Assembly (NCBI GenBank): GCA_964036665.1
Contig: OZ038531.1
Span: 12,896,168 to 12,960,167 of the forward strand
DNA: 64,000 nt
Reading direction: 5' to 3'
From: Gordius sp. MW1
Lineage: Eukaryota > Nematomorpha > Gordioida > Gordea > Gordiidae
The notes beneath the pieces are model-generated. The model was given only the letters and a program-made list of their open reading frames with translations. It was not told where the DNA came from and made no database searches. Below, piece after piece: positions 10,075 through 24,368 of this stretch (its first letter is position 1; each line of letters starts with the position of its first letter). The position numbers were made by a program, and so were the translations under genes.

Positions 10075-13000
10075 AAAATTTTGAGGTCGAAAAAAATATT
10101 TTTTTTCATATTCATTCAAAAGGGGGCTGAAAATTTTTTTGAAAGTTAGTAAATATTCTTAGCATTATGTCCTTGTTAGAATCTCGATAAGAATTTTTCC
10201 ACGGGGGGGAAGTTTTAGTTTGCGAGAAATTAAAATTTAAGTGTTGCGTTTAGATTGTTTCAATATCGCTCTTTAAGCGTCTCTCCAGTTTTAGTGAAAC
10301 AAGCTCATGCGATAGTGATTTAAAGTTAAAAATTTTTGATGACTGATCAAAAATTTTTTTTTCGAAATTCACCTCTGATATCGAAAACTTTCATGAGGGG
10401 TTTATGGTTGAACAAAAAAATTGAAAAAATTTTGAGGTCGAAAAAAATATTTTTTTTCATATTCATTCAAAAGGGGGCTGAAAATTTTTTTGAAAGTTAG
10501 TAAATATTCTTAGCATTATGTCCTTGTTAGAATCTCGATAAGAATTTTTCCACGGGGGGGAAGTTTTAGTTTGCGAGAAATTAAAATTTAAGTGTTGCGT
10601 TTAGATTGTTTCAATATCGCTCTTTAAGCGTCTCTCCAGTTTTAGTGAAACAAGCTCATGCGATAGTGATTTAAAGTTAAAAATTTTTGATGACTGATCA
10701 AAAATTTTTTTTTCGAAATTCACCTCTGATATCGAAAACTTTCATGAGGGGTTTATGGTTGAACAAAAAAATTGAAAAAATTTTGAGGTCGAAAAAAATA
10801 TTTTTTTTCATATTCATTCAAAAGGGGGCTGAAAAAATCTTTGAAAGTTAGTAAATATTCTTAGCATTATGTCCTTGTTAGAATCTCGATAAAGAATTTT
10901 TGCACGGGTGAAGTTTTAGATTGAGAGAAATTAAAATTTATGTGTTGCGTTTAGATTGTTTCAATATCGCTTTTTAAGCGTGTCTCCAGTTTTGTGAAAC
11001 AAGCTCATGCGATCGTGATTTAAAGTTAAAAATTTCTGATGACTGATCAAAAAAAATTTTTTTTTCGGAATTCACCTCTGATATCGAAAACTTTCATGAG
11101 GGGTTTATGGTTGAACAAAATAAAGGAAAAAATTTTGAGGTCGAAAAAAATATTTTTTTTCATATTCATTCAAAAGGGGGCTGAAAAAATCTTTGAAAGT
11201 TAGTAAATATTCTTAGCATTATGTCCTTGCTAAGAATCTCGATAAAGAATTTTTGCACGGGTGAAGTTTTAAATTGAGAGAAATTAAAATTTACGTGTTG
11301 TCGTTTAGATTGTTTCAATATCGCTTTTTAAGCGTGTATCCAGTTTTTGTGAAACAAGCTCCATGCGATCGTGATTTAAAGTTAATAATTTTTGATGAAT
11401 GATCAAAAAAATTTTTTTTTTCGGAATTCACCTCTGATATCGAAAACTTTCATGAGGGGTTTATGGTTGAACAAAAAAATTGAAAAAATTTTGAGGTCGA
11501 AAAAAATATTTTTTTTCATATTCATTCAAAAGGGGGCTGAAAAAATCTTTGAAAGTTAGTAAATATTCTTAGCATTATGTCCTTGCTAAGAATCTCGATA
11601 AAGAATTTTTGCACGGGTGAAGTTTTAAATTGAGAGAAATTAAAATTTACGTGTTGTCGTTTAGATTGTTTCAATATCGCTTTTTAAGCGTGTATTTGTG
11701 AAACAAGCTCTATGCAATAGTGATTTAAAGTTAAAAATTTCTGATGACTGATCAAAAAATTTTTTTTTTCGGAATTCACCTCTGATATCGAAAACTTTCA
11801 TGAGGGGTTTATGGTTGAACAAAAAAATTGAAAAAATTTTGAGGTCGAAAAAAATATTTTTTTTCATATTCATTCAAAAGGGGGCTGAAAATTTTTTTGA
11901 AAGTTAGTAAATATTCTTAGCATTATGTCCTTGTTAGAATCTCGATAAGAATTTTTCCACGGGGGGGAAGTTTTAGTTTGCGAGAAATTAAAATTTAAGT
12001 GTTGCGTTTAGATTGTTTCAATATCGCTCTTTAAGCGTCTCTCCAGTTTTAGTGAAACAAGCTCATGCGATAGTGATTTAAAGTTAAAAATTTTTGATGA
12101 CTGATCAAAAATTTTTTTTTCGAAATTCACCTCTGATATCGAAAACTTTCATGAGGGGTTTATGGTTGAACAAAAAAATTGAAAAAATTTTGAGGTCGAA
12201 AAAAATATTTTTTTTCATATTCATTCAAAAGGGGGCTGAAAAAATCTTTGAAAGTTAGTAAATATTCTTAGCATTATGTCCTTGTTAGAATCTCGATAAA
12301 GAATTTTTGCACGGGTGAAGTTTTAGATTGAGAGAAATTAAAATTTATGTGTTGCGTTTAGATTGTTTCAATATCGCTTTTTAAGCGTGTCTCCAGTTTT
12401 GTGAAACAAGCTCATGCGATCGTGATTTAAAGTTAAAAATTTCTGATGACTGATCAAAAAAAATTTTTTTTTCGGAATTCACCTCTGATATCGAAAACTT
12501 TCATGAGGGGTTTATGGTTGAACAAAATAAATGAAAAAATTTTGAGGTCGAAAAAAATATTTTTTTTCATATTCATTCAAAAGGGGGCTGAAAAAATCTT
12601 TGAAAGTTAGTAAATATTCTTAGCATTATGTCCTTGCTAAGAATCTCGATAAAGAATTTTTGCACGGGTGAAGTTTTAAATTGAGAGAAATTAAAATTTA
12701 CGTGTTGTCGTTTAGATTGTTTCAATATCGCTTTTTAAGCGTGTATCCAGTTTTTGTGAAACAAGCTCCATGCGATCGTGATTTAAAGTTAATAATTTTT
12801 GATGAATGATCAAAAAAATTTTTTTTTTCGGAATTCACCTCTGATATCGAAAACTTTCATGAGGGGTTTATGGTTGAACAAAAAAATTGAAAAAATTTTG
12901 AGGTCGAAAAAAATATTTTTTTTCATATTCATTCAAAAGGGGGCTGAAAAAATCTTTGAAAGTTAGTAAATATTCTTAGCATTATGTCCTTGCTAAGAAT

Positions 13001-16000
13001 CTCGATAAAGAATTTTTGCACGGGTGAAGTTTTAAATTGAGAGAAATTAAAATTTACGTGTTGTCGTTTAGATTGTTTCAATATCGCTTTTTAAGCGTGT
13101 ATCCAGTTTTTGTGAAACAAGCTCCATGCGATCGTGATTTAAAGTTAATAATTTTTGATGAATGATCAAAAAAATTTTTTTTTTCGGAATTCACCTCTGA
13201 TATCGAAAACTTTCATGAGGGGTTTATGGTTGAACAAAAAAATTGAAAAAATTTTGAGGTCGAAAAAAATATTTTTTTTCATATTCATTCAAAAGGGGGC
13301 TGAAAAAATCTTTGAAAGTTAGTAAATATTCTTAGCATTATGTCCTTGTTACAATCTCGATAAAGAATTTTTGCACGGGTGAAGTTTTAGATTGAGAGAA
13401 ATTAAAATTTATGTGTTGCGTTTAGATTGTTTCAATATCGCTTTTTAAGCGTGTCTCCAGGTTTGTGAAACAAGCTCATGCGATCGTGATTTAAAGTTAA
13501 AAATTTCTGATGACTGATCAAAAAAAATTTTTTTTTCGGAATTCACCTCTGATATCGAAAACTTTCATGAGGGGTTTATGGTTGAACAAAATAAAGGAAA
13601 AAATTTTGAGGTCGAAAAAAATATTTTTTTTCATATTCATTCAAAAGGGGGCTGAAAAAATCTTTGAAAGTTAGTAAATATTCTTAGCATTATGTCCTTG
13701 CTAAGAATCTCGATAAAGAATTTTTGCACGGGTGAAGTTTTAAATTGAGAGAAATTAAAATTTACGTGTTGTCGTTTAGATTGTTTCAATATCGCTTTTT
13801 AAGCGTGTATCCAGTTTTTGTGAAACAAGCTCCATGCGATCGTGATTTAAAGTTAATAATTTTTGATGAATGATCAAAAAAATTTTTTTTTTCGGAATTC
13901 ACCTCTGATATCGAAAACTTTCATGAGGGGTTTATGGTTGAACAAAAAAATTGAAAAAATTTTGAGGTCGAAAAAAATATTTTTTTTCATATTCATTCAA
14001 AAGGGGGCTGAAAAAATCTTTGAAAGTTAGTAAATATTCTTAGCATTATGTCCTTGCTAAGAATCTCGATAAAGAATTTTTGCACGGGTGAAGTTTTAAA
14101 TTGAGAGAAATTAAAATTTACGTGTTGTCGTTTAGATTGTTTCAATATCGCTTTTTAAGCGTGTATCCAGTTTTTGTGAAACAAGCTCCATGCGATCGTG
14201 ATTTAAAGTTAATAATTTTTGATGAATGATCAAAAAAATTTTTTTTTTCGGAATTCACCTCTGATATCGAAAACTTTCATGAGGGGTTTATGGTTGAACA
14301 AAAAAATTGAAAAAATTTTGAGGTCGAAAAAAATATTTTTTTTCATATTCATTCAAAAGGGGGCTGAAAAAATCTTTGAAAGTTAGTAAATATTCTTAAC
14401 ATTATGTCCTGTTAGAATCCCGATAAGAATTTTTCCACGGGGGGGAAGTTTTAGATTGCTAGAAATTAAAATTTAAGTGTTGCGTTTAGATTGTTTCAAT
14501 ATCGCTTTTTAAGCGTGTCTCCAGTTTTTGAGAAACAAGCTCATGCGATAGTGATTTAAAGTTAAAAATTTCTGATGACTGACCAAAAAAAAAAAATTTC
14601 GGAATTCACCTCTGATATCGAAAACTTTCATGAGGGGTTTATGGTTGAACAAAAAAATTGAAAAAATTTTGAGGTCGAAAAAATTTTTTTTTTTCATATT
14701 CATTCAAAAGGGGGCTGAAAAAATCTTTGAAAGTTAGTAAATATTCTTAGCATTATGTCCTTGTTACAATCTCGATAAAGAATTTTTGCACGGGTGAAGT
14801 TTTAGATTGAGAGAAATTAAAATTTACGTGTTGCGTTTAGATTGTTTCAATATCGCTTTTTAAGCGTGTATTTGTGAAACAAGCTCTATGCAATAGTGAT
14901 TTAAAGTTAAAAATTTCTGATGACTGATCAAAAAATTTTTTTTTTCGGAATTCACCTCTGATATCGAAAACTTTCATGAGGGGTTTATGGTTGAACAAAA
15001 AAATTGAAAAAATTTTGAGGTCGAAAAAAATATTTTTTTTCATATTCATTCAAAAGGGGGCTGAAAATTTTTTTGAAAGTTAGTAAATATTCTTAGCATT
15101 ATGTCCTTGTTAGAATCTCGATAAGAATTTTTCCACGGGGGGGAAGTTTTAGTTTGCGAGAAATTAAAATTTAAGTGTTGCGTTTAGATTGTTTCAATAT
15201 CGCTCTTTAAGCGTCTCTCCAGTTTTAGTGAAACAAGCTCATGCGATAGTGATTTAATTTTCGGAATTCACCTCTGATATCGAAAACTTTCAAGAGGGGT
15301 TTATGGTTGAACAAAAAAATTGAAAAAATTTTGAGGTCGAAAAAAATATTTTTTTTCATATTCATTCAAAAGGGGGCTGAAAAAATCTTTGAAAGTTAGT
15401 AAATATTCTTAGCATTATGTCCTTGTTAGAATCTCGATAAAGAATTTTTGCACGGGTGAAGTTTTAGATTGCGAGAAATTAAAATTTAAGTGTTTCGTTT
15501 AGATTGTTTCAATATCGCTTTTTAAGCGTGTATCCAGTTTTTGTGAAACAAGCTCATGCGATAGTGATTTAAAGTTAAAAATTTTTGATGATTGATCAAA
15601 AAATTTTTTTTTTCGGAATTCACCTCTGATATCGAAAACTTTCATGAGGGGTGGTTTATGGTTGAACAAAAAAATTGAAAAAATTTTGAGGTCGAAAAAA
15701 ATATTTTTTTTCATATTCATTCAAAAGGGGGCTGAAAAAATCTTTGAAAGTTAGTAAATATTCTTAGCATTATGTCCTTGTTAGGATCTCGATAAAGAAT
15801 TTTTGCACCTGGTGAAGTTTTAGATTTAGAGAAATTAAAATTTACGTGTTGCGTTTAGATTGTTTCATTATCGCTTTTTAAGCGTGTCTCCAGTTTTGTG
15901 AAACAAGCTCATGCGATCGTGATTTAGAGTTAAAAATTTCTGATGACTGATCAAAAATTTTTTTTTCGAAATTCACTTCTGATATCGAAAACTTTCATGA

Positions 16001-17650
16001 GGGGTTTATGGTTGAACAAAAAAATTGAAAAAATTTTGAGGTCGAAAAAAATATTTTTTTCATATTCATTCAAAAGGGGGCTGAAAAAATCTTTGAAAGT
16101 TAGTAAATATTCTTAGCATTATGTCCTTGTGAGAATCTCGATAAGAATTTTTGCAGGGGGGAAGTTTTAGATTGCGAAAAATAAAAATTTAAGTGTTGCG
16201 TTTAGATTGTTTCAATATCGCTTTTAAGCGTGTCTCCAGTTTTGTGAAACAAGCTCATGCGATCGTGATTTAAAGTTAAAAATTTCTGATGACTGATCAA
16301 AAAAATTTTTTTTTTCGGAATTCACCTCTGATATCGAAAACTTTCATGAGGGGTTTATGGTTGAACAAAATAAAGGAAAAAATTTTGAGGTCGAAAAAAA
16401 TATTTTTTTTCATATTCATTCAAAAGGGGGGTGAAAATTTTTTTGAAAGTTAGTAAATATTCTTAGCATTATGTCCTTGTTAGAATCTCGATAAGAATTT
16501 TTCCACGGGGGGGAAGTTTTAGTTTGCGAGAAATTAAAATTTAAGTGTTGCGTTTAGATTGTTTCAATATCGCTTTTTAAGCGTCTCTCCAGTTTTAGTG
16601 AAACAAGCTCATGCGATAGTCATTTAAAGTTAAAAATTTTTGATGACTGATCAAAAATTTTTTTTTCGAAATTCACCTCTGATATCGAAAACTTTCATGA
16701 GGGGTTTATGGTTGAACAAAAAAATTGAAAAAATTTTGAGGTCGAAAAAAATATTTTTTTTCATATTCATTCAAAAGGGGGCTGAAAAAATCTTTGAAAG
16801 TTAGTAAATATTCTTAGCATTATGTCCTTGTTAGAATCTCGATAAAGAATTTTTGCACGGGTGAAGTTTTAGATTGAGAGAAATTAAAATTTATGTGTTG
16901 CGTTTAGATTGTTTCAATATCGCTTTTTAAGCGTGTCTCCAGTTTTGTGAAACAAGCTCATGCGATCGTGATTTAAAGTTAAAAATTTCTGATGACTGAT
17001 CAAAAAAAATTTTTTTTTCGGAATTCACCTCTGATATCGAAAACTTTCATGAGGGGTTTATGGTTGAACAAAATAAAGGAAAAAATTTTGAGGTCGAAAA
17101 AATTATTTTTTTTCATATTAGGAAATATTCTTAGCATTATGTCCTTGTTAGAATCTCGATAAGAATTTTTGCACGGGTGAAGTTTTAGACTGAGAGAAAT
17201 TAAATTTTAAGTGTTTCGTTTAGATTGTTTCAATATCGCTTTTTAAGCGTGTATCCAGTTTTTGTGAAACAAGCTGATGCGATCGTGATTTAAAGTTAAA
17301 AATTTCTGATGACTGATCAAAAAAAATTTTTTTTTCGGAATTCACCTCTGATATCGAAAACTTTCATTAGGGGTTTATGGTTGAACAAAAAAATTGAAAA
17401 AATTTTGAGGTCGAAAAAAATATTTTTTTTCATATTCATTCAAAAGGGGGCTGAAAAAATCTTTGAAAGTTAGTAAATATTCTTAGCATTATGTCCTTGT
17501 TAGAATCTCGATAAGAATTTTTGCAGGGGGGAAGTTTTAGATTGCGAAAAATAAAAATTTAAGTGTTGCGTTTAGATTGTTTCAATATCGCTTTTAAGCG
17601 TGTCTCCAGTTTTTGTGAAACAAGCTCATGCGATCGTGATTTAAAGTTAA
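10075..17650 (+). repeat. Large segmental duplication, right copy (lacks three monomers)
   Basis: Copy of 1-8600 minus the P', K and P monomers that occupy 3174-4209 in the left copy. The two parts join inside the monomer at 13248. Similarity to the left copy stops near 17650, where gatcaaaattttttt replaces the tract seen near 8630. By eye the two copies differ at only scattered positions, for example ccaggtttgtg near 13460 against ccagttttgtg near 4420. Confidence 0.82.
13248..13599 (+). repeat. Hybrid K/A monomer at the duplication breakpoint
   Basis: This monomer begins with the K hallmark ttacaatctcg and then continues with A hallmarks (tatgtgttgcg, gtgtctccag, the gcgatcgtg form and the aaataaagg end). 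It lies where the 10,074-bp offset gives way to the 9,038-bp offset. A K monomer (3525) and an A monomer (4210) both lie close to the matching point of the left copy, so a crossover between K-like and A-like monomers would account for both the hybrid and the missing stretch. Confidence 0.7.
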
Positions 17651-20600
17651 AAATTTCTGATGACTGATCAAAATTTTTTTTTTTCGGAATTCACCTCTGA
17701 TATCGAAAACTTTCATGAGGGGTTTATGGTTGAACAAAAAAATTGAAAAAATTTTGAGGTCGAAAAAAATATTTTTTTTCATATTCATTCAAAAAGGGGC
17801 TGAAAAAATCTTTGAAAGTTAGTAAATATTTATAGCATTATGTCCTTGTTAGAATCTCGATAAGAATTTTTCCACGGGGGGGGAAGTTTTAGATTGCGAG
17901 AAATTAAAATTTAAGTGTTGCGTTTAGATTGTTTCAATATCGCTTTTTAAGCGTGTCTCCAGTTTTTGTGAAACAAGCTCATGCGATAGTGATTTAAAGT
18001 TAAAAATTTCTGATGACTGACCAAAAAAAAAAAATTTTCGGAATTCACCTCTGATATCGAAAACTTTCATGAGGGGGTTATGGTTGAACAAAAAAATTGA
18101 AAAAATTTTGAGGTCGAAAAAAATATTTTTTTTCATATTCATTCAAAAGGGGGCTGAAAAAATCTTTGAAAGTTAGTAAATATTCTTAGCATTATGTCCT
18201 TGTTAGGATCTCGATAAAGAATTTTTGCACCTGGTGAAGTTTTAGATTTAGAGAAATTAAAATTTACGTGTTGCGTTTAGATTGTTTCATTATCGCTTTT
18301 TAAGCGTGTCTCCAGTTTTGTGAAACAAGCTCATGCGATCGTGATTTAGAGTTAAAAATTTCTGATGACTGATCAAAAAATTTTTTTTCGAAATTCACCT
18401 CTGATATCGAAAACTTTCATGAGGGGTTTATGGTTGAACAAAAAAATTGAAAAAATTTTGAGGTCGAAAAAATATTTTTTTTCATATTCATTCAAAAGGG
18501 GGCTGAAAAAATCTTTGAAAGTTAGTAAATATTCTTAGCATTATGTCCTTGTTAGAATCTCGATAAAGAATTTTTGCACGGGTGAAGTTTTAGATTGAGA
18601 GAAATTAAAATTTACGTGTGGCGTTTAGATTGTTTCAATATCGCTTTTTAAGCGTGTATCCAGTTTTTGTGAAACCAGCTGATGCGATCGTGATTTAAAG
18701 TTAATAACTTTTGATGACTGATCAAAAATTTTTTTTCGAAATTCACCTCTGATATCGCAAACTGTCAGGGGTTTATGGTTGAACAAAAAAATTGAAAAAA
18801 TTTTGAGGTCGAAAAAAATATTTTTTTTCATATTCATTCAAAAGGGGGCTGAAAAAATCTTTGAAAGTTAGTAAATATTCTTAACATTATGATGTCCTTG
18901 TTAGAATCTCGATAAGAATTTTTGCAAGGGTGAAGTTTTAGATTGCGAGAAATTAAAATTTAAGTGTTGCGTTTAGATTGTTTCATTATCGCTTTTAAAG
19001 CGTGTCTCCAGTTTTTGTGAAACAAGCTCATGCGATAGTGATTTAAAGTTAAAAATTTCTGATGACTGACCAAAAAAAAAAATTTTTCGGAATTCACCTC
19101 TGATATCGAAAACTTTCATGAGGGGTTTATGGTTGAACAAAAAAATTGAAAAAATTTTGAGGTCGAAAAAAATATTTTTTTTCATATTCATTCAAAAGGG
19201 GGATGAAAATTTTTTTGAAAGTTAGTAAATATTCTTAGCATTATGTCCTTGTTAGAATCTCGATAAGAATTTTTCCACGGGGGGGAAGTTTTAGTTTGCG
19301 AGAAATTAAAATTTAAGTGTTGCGTTTAGATTGTTTCAATATCGCTCTTTAAGCGTCTCTCCAGTTTTAGTGAAACAAGCTCATGCGATAGTGATTTAAA
19401 GTTAAAAATTTTTGATGACTGATCAAAAATTTTTTTTTCGAAATTCACCTCTGATATCGAAAACTTTCATGAGGGGTTTATGGTTGAACAAAAAAATTGA
19501 AAAAATTTTGAGGTCGAAAAAAATATTTTTTTTTCATTCAAAAGGGGGCTGAAAAAATCTTTGAAAGTTAGTAAATATTCTTAGCATTATGTCCTTGTTA
19601 GAATCTCGATAATGAATTTTTGCACGGGTGAAGTTTTAGATTGAGAGAAATTAAAATTTATGTGTTGCGTTTAGATTGTTTCAATATCGCTTTTTAAGCG
19701 TGTCTCCAGTTTTGTGAAACAAGCTCATGCAATCGTGATTTAAAGTTAAAAATTTCTTGTGACTGATCAAAAAAAAATTTTTTTTCGGAATTCACCTCTG
19801 ATATCGAAAACTTTCATGAGGGGGTTATGGTTGAACAAAATAAAGGAAAAAATTTTGAGGTCGATAAAAATATTTTTTTTCATATTCATTCAAAAGGGGG
19901 CTGAAAAAATCTTTGAAAGTTAGTAAATATTCTTAGCATTATGTCCTTGTTAGAATCTCGATAAAGAATTTTTGCACGGGTGAAGTTTTAGATTGAGAGA
20001 AATTAAAATTTACGTGTGGTCGTTTAGATTGTTTCAATATCGCTTTTTAAGCGTGTATCCAGTTTTTGTGAAACAAGCTCCATGCGATCGTGATTTAAAG
20101 TTAATAATTTTTGATGAATGATCAAAAAAATTTTTTTTTTCGGAATTCACCTCTGATATCGAAAACTTTCATGAGGGGTTTATGGTTGAACAAAAAAATT
20201 GAAAAATATTGAGGTCGAAAAAATTTTTTTTTTTTTTTTATATTAGTAAATATTCTTAGCATTATGTCCTTGTTAGAATCTCGATAAGAATTTTTGCACG
20301 GGTGAAGTTTTAGACTGAGAGAAATTAAAATTTAAGTGTTTCGTTTAGATTGTTTCAATATCGCTTTTTAAGCGTGTATCCAGTTTTTGTGAAACAAGCT
20401 CATGCGATAGTGATTTAAAGTTAAAAATTTCTGATGACTGACCAAAAAAAAAAATTTTTCGGAATTCACCTCTGATATCGAAAACTTTCATGAGGGGTTT
20501 ATGGTTGAACAAAAAAATTGAAAAAATTTTGAGGTCGAAAAAAATATTTTTTTTCATATTCATTCAAAAGGGGGCTCAAAATTTTTTTGAAAGTTAGTAA

Positions 20601-22910
20601 ATATTCTTAGCATTATGTCCTTGTTAGAATCTCGATAAGAATTTTTCCACGGGGGGGAAGTTTTAGTTTGCGAGAAATTAAAATTTAAGTGTTGCGTTTA
20701 GATTGTTTCAATATCGCTCTTTAAGCGTCTCTCCAGTTTTAGTGAAACAAGCTCATGCGATAGTGATTTAAAGTTAAAAATTTTTGATGACTGATCAAAA
20801 ATTTTTTTTTCGAAATTCACCTCTGATATCGAAAACTTTCATGAGGGGTTTATGGTTGAACAAAAAAATTGAAAAAATTTTGAGGTCGAAAAAAATATTT
20901 TTTTTTCATTCAAAAGGGGGCTGAAAAAATCTTTGAAAGTTAGTAAATATTCTTAGCATTATGTCCTTGTTAGAATCTCGATAAAGAATTTTTGCACGGG
21001 TGAAGTTTTAGATTGAGAGAAATTAAAATTTATCTGTTGCGTTTAGATTGTTTCAATATCGCTTTTTAAGCGTGTCTCCAGTTTTGTGAAACAAGCTCAT
21101 GCGATCGTGATTTAAAGTTAAAAATTTCTGATGACTGATCAAAAAAAATTTTTTTTTCGGAATTCACCTCTGATATCGAAAACTTTCATGAGGGGTTTAT
21201 GGTTGAACAAAAAAATTGAAAAAATTTTGAGGTCGAAAAAAATATTTTTTTTTCATTCAAAAGGGGGCTGAAAAAATCTTTGAAAGTTAGTAAATATTCT
21301 TAGCATTATGTCCTTGTTAGAATCTCGATAAAGAATTTTTGCACGGGTGAAGTTTTAGATTGAGAGAAATTAAAATTTACGTGTGGTCGTTTAGATTGTT
21401 TCAATATCGCTTTTTAAGCGTGTATCCAGTTTTTGTGAAACAAGCTCCATGCGATCGTGATTTAAAGTTAATAATTTTTGATGAATGATCAAAAAATTTT
21501 TTTTTTTCGGAATTCACCTCTGATATCGAAAACTTTCATGAGGGGTTTATGGTTGAACAAAAAAATTGAAAAATATTGAGGTCGAAAAAAATATTTTTTT
21601 TCATATTAGTAAATATTCTTAGCATTATGTCCTTGTTAGAATCTCGATAAGAAGAAATTAAAATTTAAGTGTTTCGTTTAGATTGTTTCAATATCGCTTT
21701 TTAAGCGTGTATCCAGTTTTTGTGAAACAAGCTGATGCGATCGTGATTTAAAGTAAAAAATTTCTGATGACTGATCAAAAAAAATTTTTTTTTCGGAATT
21801 CACCTCTGATATCGAAAACTTTCATTAGGGGTTTATGGTTGAACAAAAAAATTGAAAAAATTTTGAGGTCGAAAAAAATATTTTTTTTCATATTCATTCA
21901 AAAGGGGGCTGAAAAAATCTTTGAAAGTTAGTAAATATTCTAAGCATTATGTCCTTGTTAGAGTCTCGATAAGAATTTTTGCAGGGGGGAAGTTTTAGAT
22001 TGCGAAAAATAAAAATTTAAGTGTTGCGTTTAGATTGTTTCAATATCGCTTTTAAGCGTGTCTCCAGTTTTTGTGAAACAAGCTCATGCGATCGTGATTT
22101 AAAGTTAAAAATTTCTGATGACTGATCAAAAAATTTTTTTTTTCGGAATTCACCTCTGATATCGAAAACTTTCATGAGGGGTTTATGGTTGAACAAAAAA
22201 ATTGAAAAAATTTTGAGGTCGAAAAAAATATTTTTTTTCATATTCATTCAAAAAGCGGCTGAAAAAATCTTTGAAAGTTAGTGAATATTCTTAGCATTAT
22301 GTCCTTGTTAGAATCTCGATAAGAATTTTTCCACGGGGGGGAAGTTTTAGATTGCGAGAAATTAAAATTTAAGTGTTTCGTTTAGATTGTTTCAATATCG
22401 CTTTTTAAGCGTGTATCCAGTTTTTGTGAAACAAGCTCATGCGATAGTGATTTAAAGTTAAAAATTTTTGATGATTGATCAAAAAATTTTTTTTTTCGGA
22501 ATTCACCTCTGATATCGAAAACTTTCATGAGGGGTGGTTTATGGTTGAACAAAAAAATTGAAAAAATTTTGAGGTCGAAAAAAATATTTTTTCATATTCA
22601 TTCAAAAGGGGGCTGAAAAAATCTTTGAAAGTTAGTAAATATTCTTAGCATTATGTTCTTGTTAGGATCTCGATAAAGAATTTTTGCACCTGGTGAAGTT
22701 TTAGATTTAGAGAAATTAAAATTTACGTGTTGCGTTTAGATTGTTTCATTATCGCTTTTTAAGCGTGTCTCCAGTTTTGTGAAACAAGCTCATGCGATCG
22801 TGATTTAGAGTTAAAAATTTCTGATGACTGATCAAAAATTTTTTTTTCGAAATTCACCTCTGATATCGAAAACTTTCATGAGGGGTTTATGGTTAAACAA
22901 AAAAATTGAA

Positions 22911-23347
22911 AAAATTTTGAGGTCGAAAAAAATATTTTTTTTCATATTCATTCAAAAGGGGGCTGAAAAAATCTTTGAAAGTTAGTAAATATTCTTAGCA
23001 TTATGTCCTTGTTAGAATCTCGATAAGAATTTTTGCAGGGGGGAAGTTTTAGATTGCGAAAAATTAAAATTTAAGTGTTGCGTTTAGATTGTTTCAATAT
23101 CGCTTTTTAAGCGTGTATCCAGTTTTTGTGAAACAAGCTCTATGAGAAATTAAAATTTAAGTGTTGCGTTTAGATTGTTTCATTATCGCTTTTAAAGCGT
23201 GTCTCCAGTTTTTGTGAAACAAGCTCATGCAATAGTGATTTAAAGTTAAAAATTTATGATGACTGATCAAAAAAATTTTTTTTTCGGAATTCACCTCTGA
23301 AATCGAAAACTTTCATGAGGTGTTTATGGTTGAACAAAAAAATTGAA
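22911..23347 (+). repeat. Extended monomer with internal partial duplication (437 bp)
   Basis: After a normal G-type first half, gtgaaacaagctctat (near 23142) runs straight back into gagaaattaaaatttaag, so about 87 bp spanning gtttagattgtttca to gctct is present twice within the monomer. The two internal copies are of different subtype: the first has caatatcgctttttaag with gtgtatccag, the second has cattatcgcttttaaag with gtgtctccag. They were therefore joined from two different monomers rather than produced by slippage. Confidence 0.85.
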
Positions 23348-24368
23348 AAAATTTTGAGGTCGAAAAAAATATTTTTTTTCATATTCATTCAAAAGGGGGC
23401 TGAAAAAATCTTTGAAAGTTAGTAAATATTCTTAGCATTATGTCCTTGTTAGGATCTCGATAAAGAATTTTTGCACCTGGTGAAGTTTTAGATTTAGAGA
23501 AATTAAAATTTAAGTGTTGCGTTTAGATTGTTTCATTATCGCTTTTAAAGCGTGTCTCCAGTTTTTGTGAAACAAGCTCATGCAATAGTGATTTAAAGTT
23601 AAAAATTTATGATGACTGATCAAAAAAATTTTTTTTTCGAAATTCACCTCTGATATCGAAAACTTTCATGAGGGGTTTATGGTTAAACAAAAAAATTGAA
23701 AAAATTTTGAGGTCGAAAAAAATATTTTTTTTCATATTCATTCAAAAGGGGGCTGAAAAAATCTTTGAAAGTTAGTAAATATTCTTAGCATTATGTCCTT
23801 GTTAGAATCTCGATAAGAATTTTTGCAAGGGTGAAGTTTTAGATTGCGAGAAATTAAAATTTAAGTGTTGCGTTTAGATTGTTTCATTATCGCTTTTAAA
23901 GCGTGTCTCCAGTTTTTGTGAAACAAGCTCATGCAATAGTGATTTAAAGTTAAAAATTTATGATGACTGATCAAAAAAATTTTTTTTTCGGAATTCACCT
24001 CTGAAATCGAAAACTTTCATGAGGGGTTTATGGTTGAACAAAAAAATTGAAAAAATTTTGAGGTCGAAAAAAATATTTTTTTTCATATTAGTAAATATTC
24101 TTAGCATTATGTCCTTGTTAGAATCTCGATAAGAATTTTTGCACGGGTGAAGTTTTAGACTGAGAGAAATTAAAATTTAAGTGTTTCGTTTAGATTGTTT
24201 CAATATCGCTTTTTAAGCGTGTATCCAGTTTTTGTGAAACCAGCTGATGCGATCGTGATTTAAAGTTAAAAATTTCTGATGACTGATAAAAAAAATTTTT
24301 TTTTTCGGAATTCACCTCTGATATCGAAAACTTTCATTAGGGGTTTATGGTTGAACAAAAAAATTGAA

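Noticed and set aside
10075..17650. Assembly artefact as the sole explanation for the large duplication
   Set aside because: The two copies differ by private substitutions and a three-monomer deletion, which argues for real copies; an assembly loop cannot be excluded without reads.
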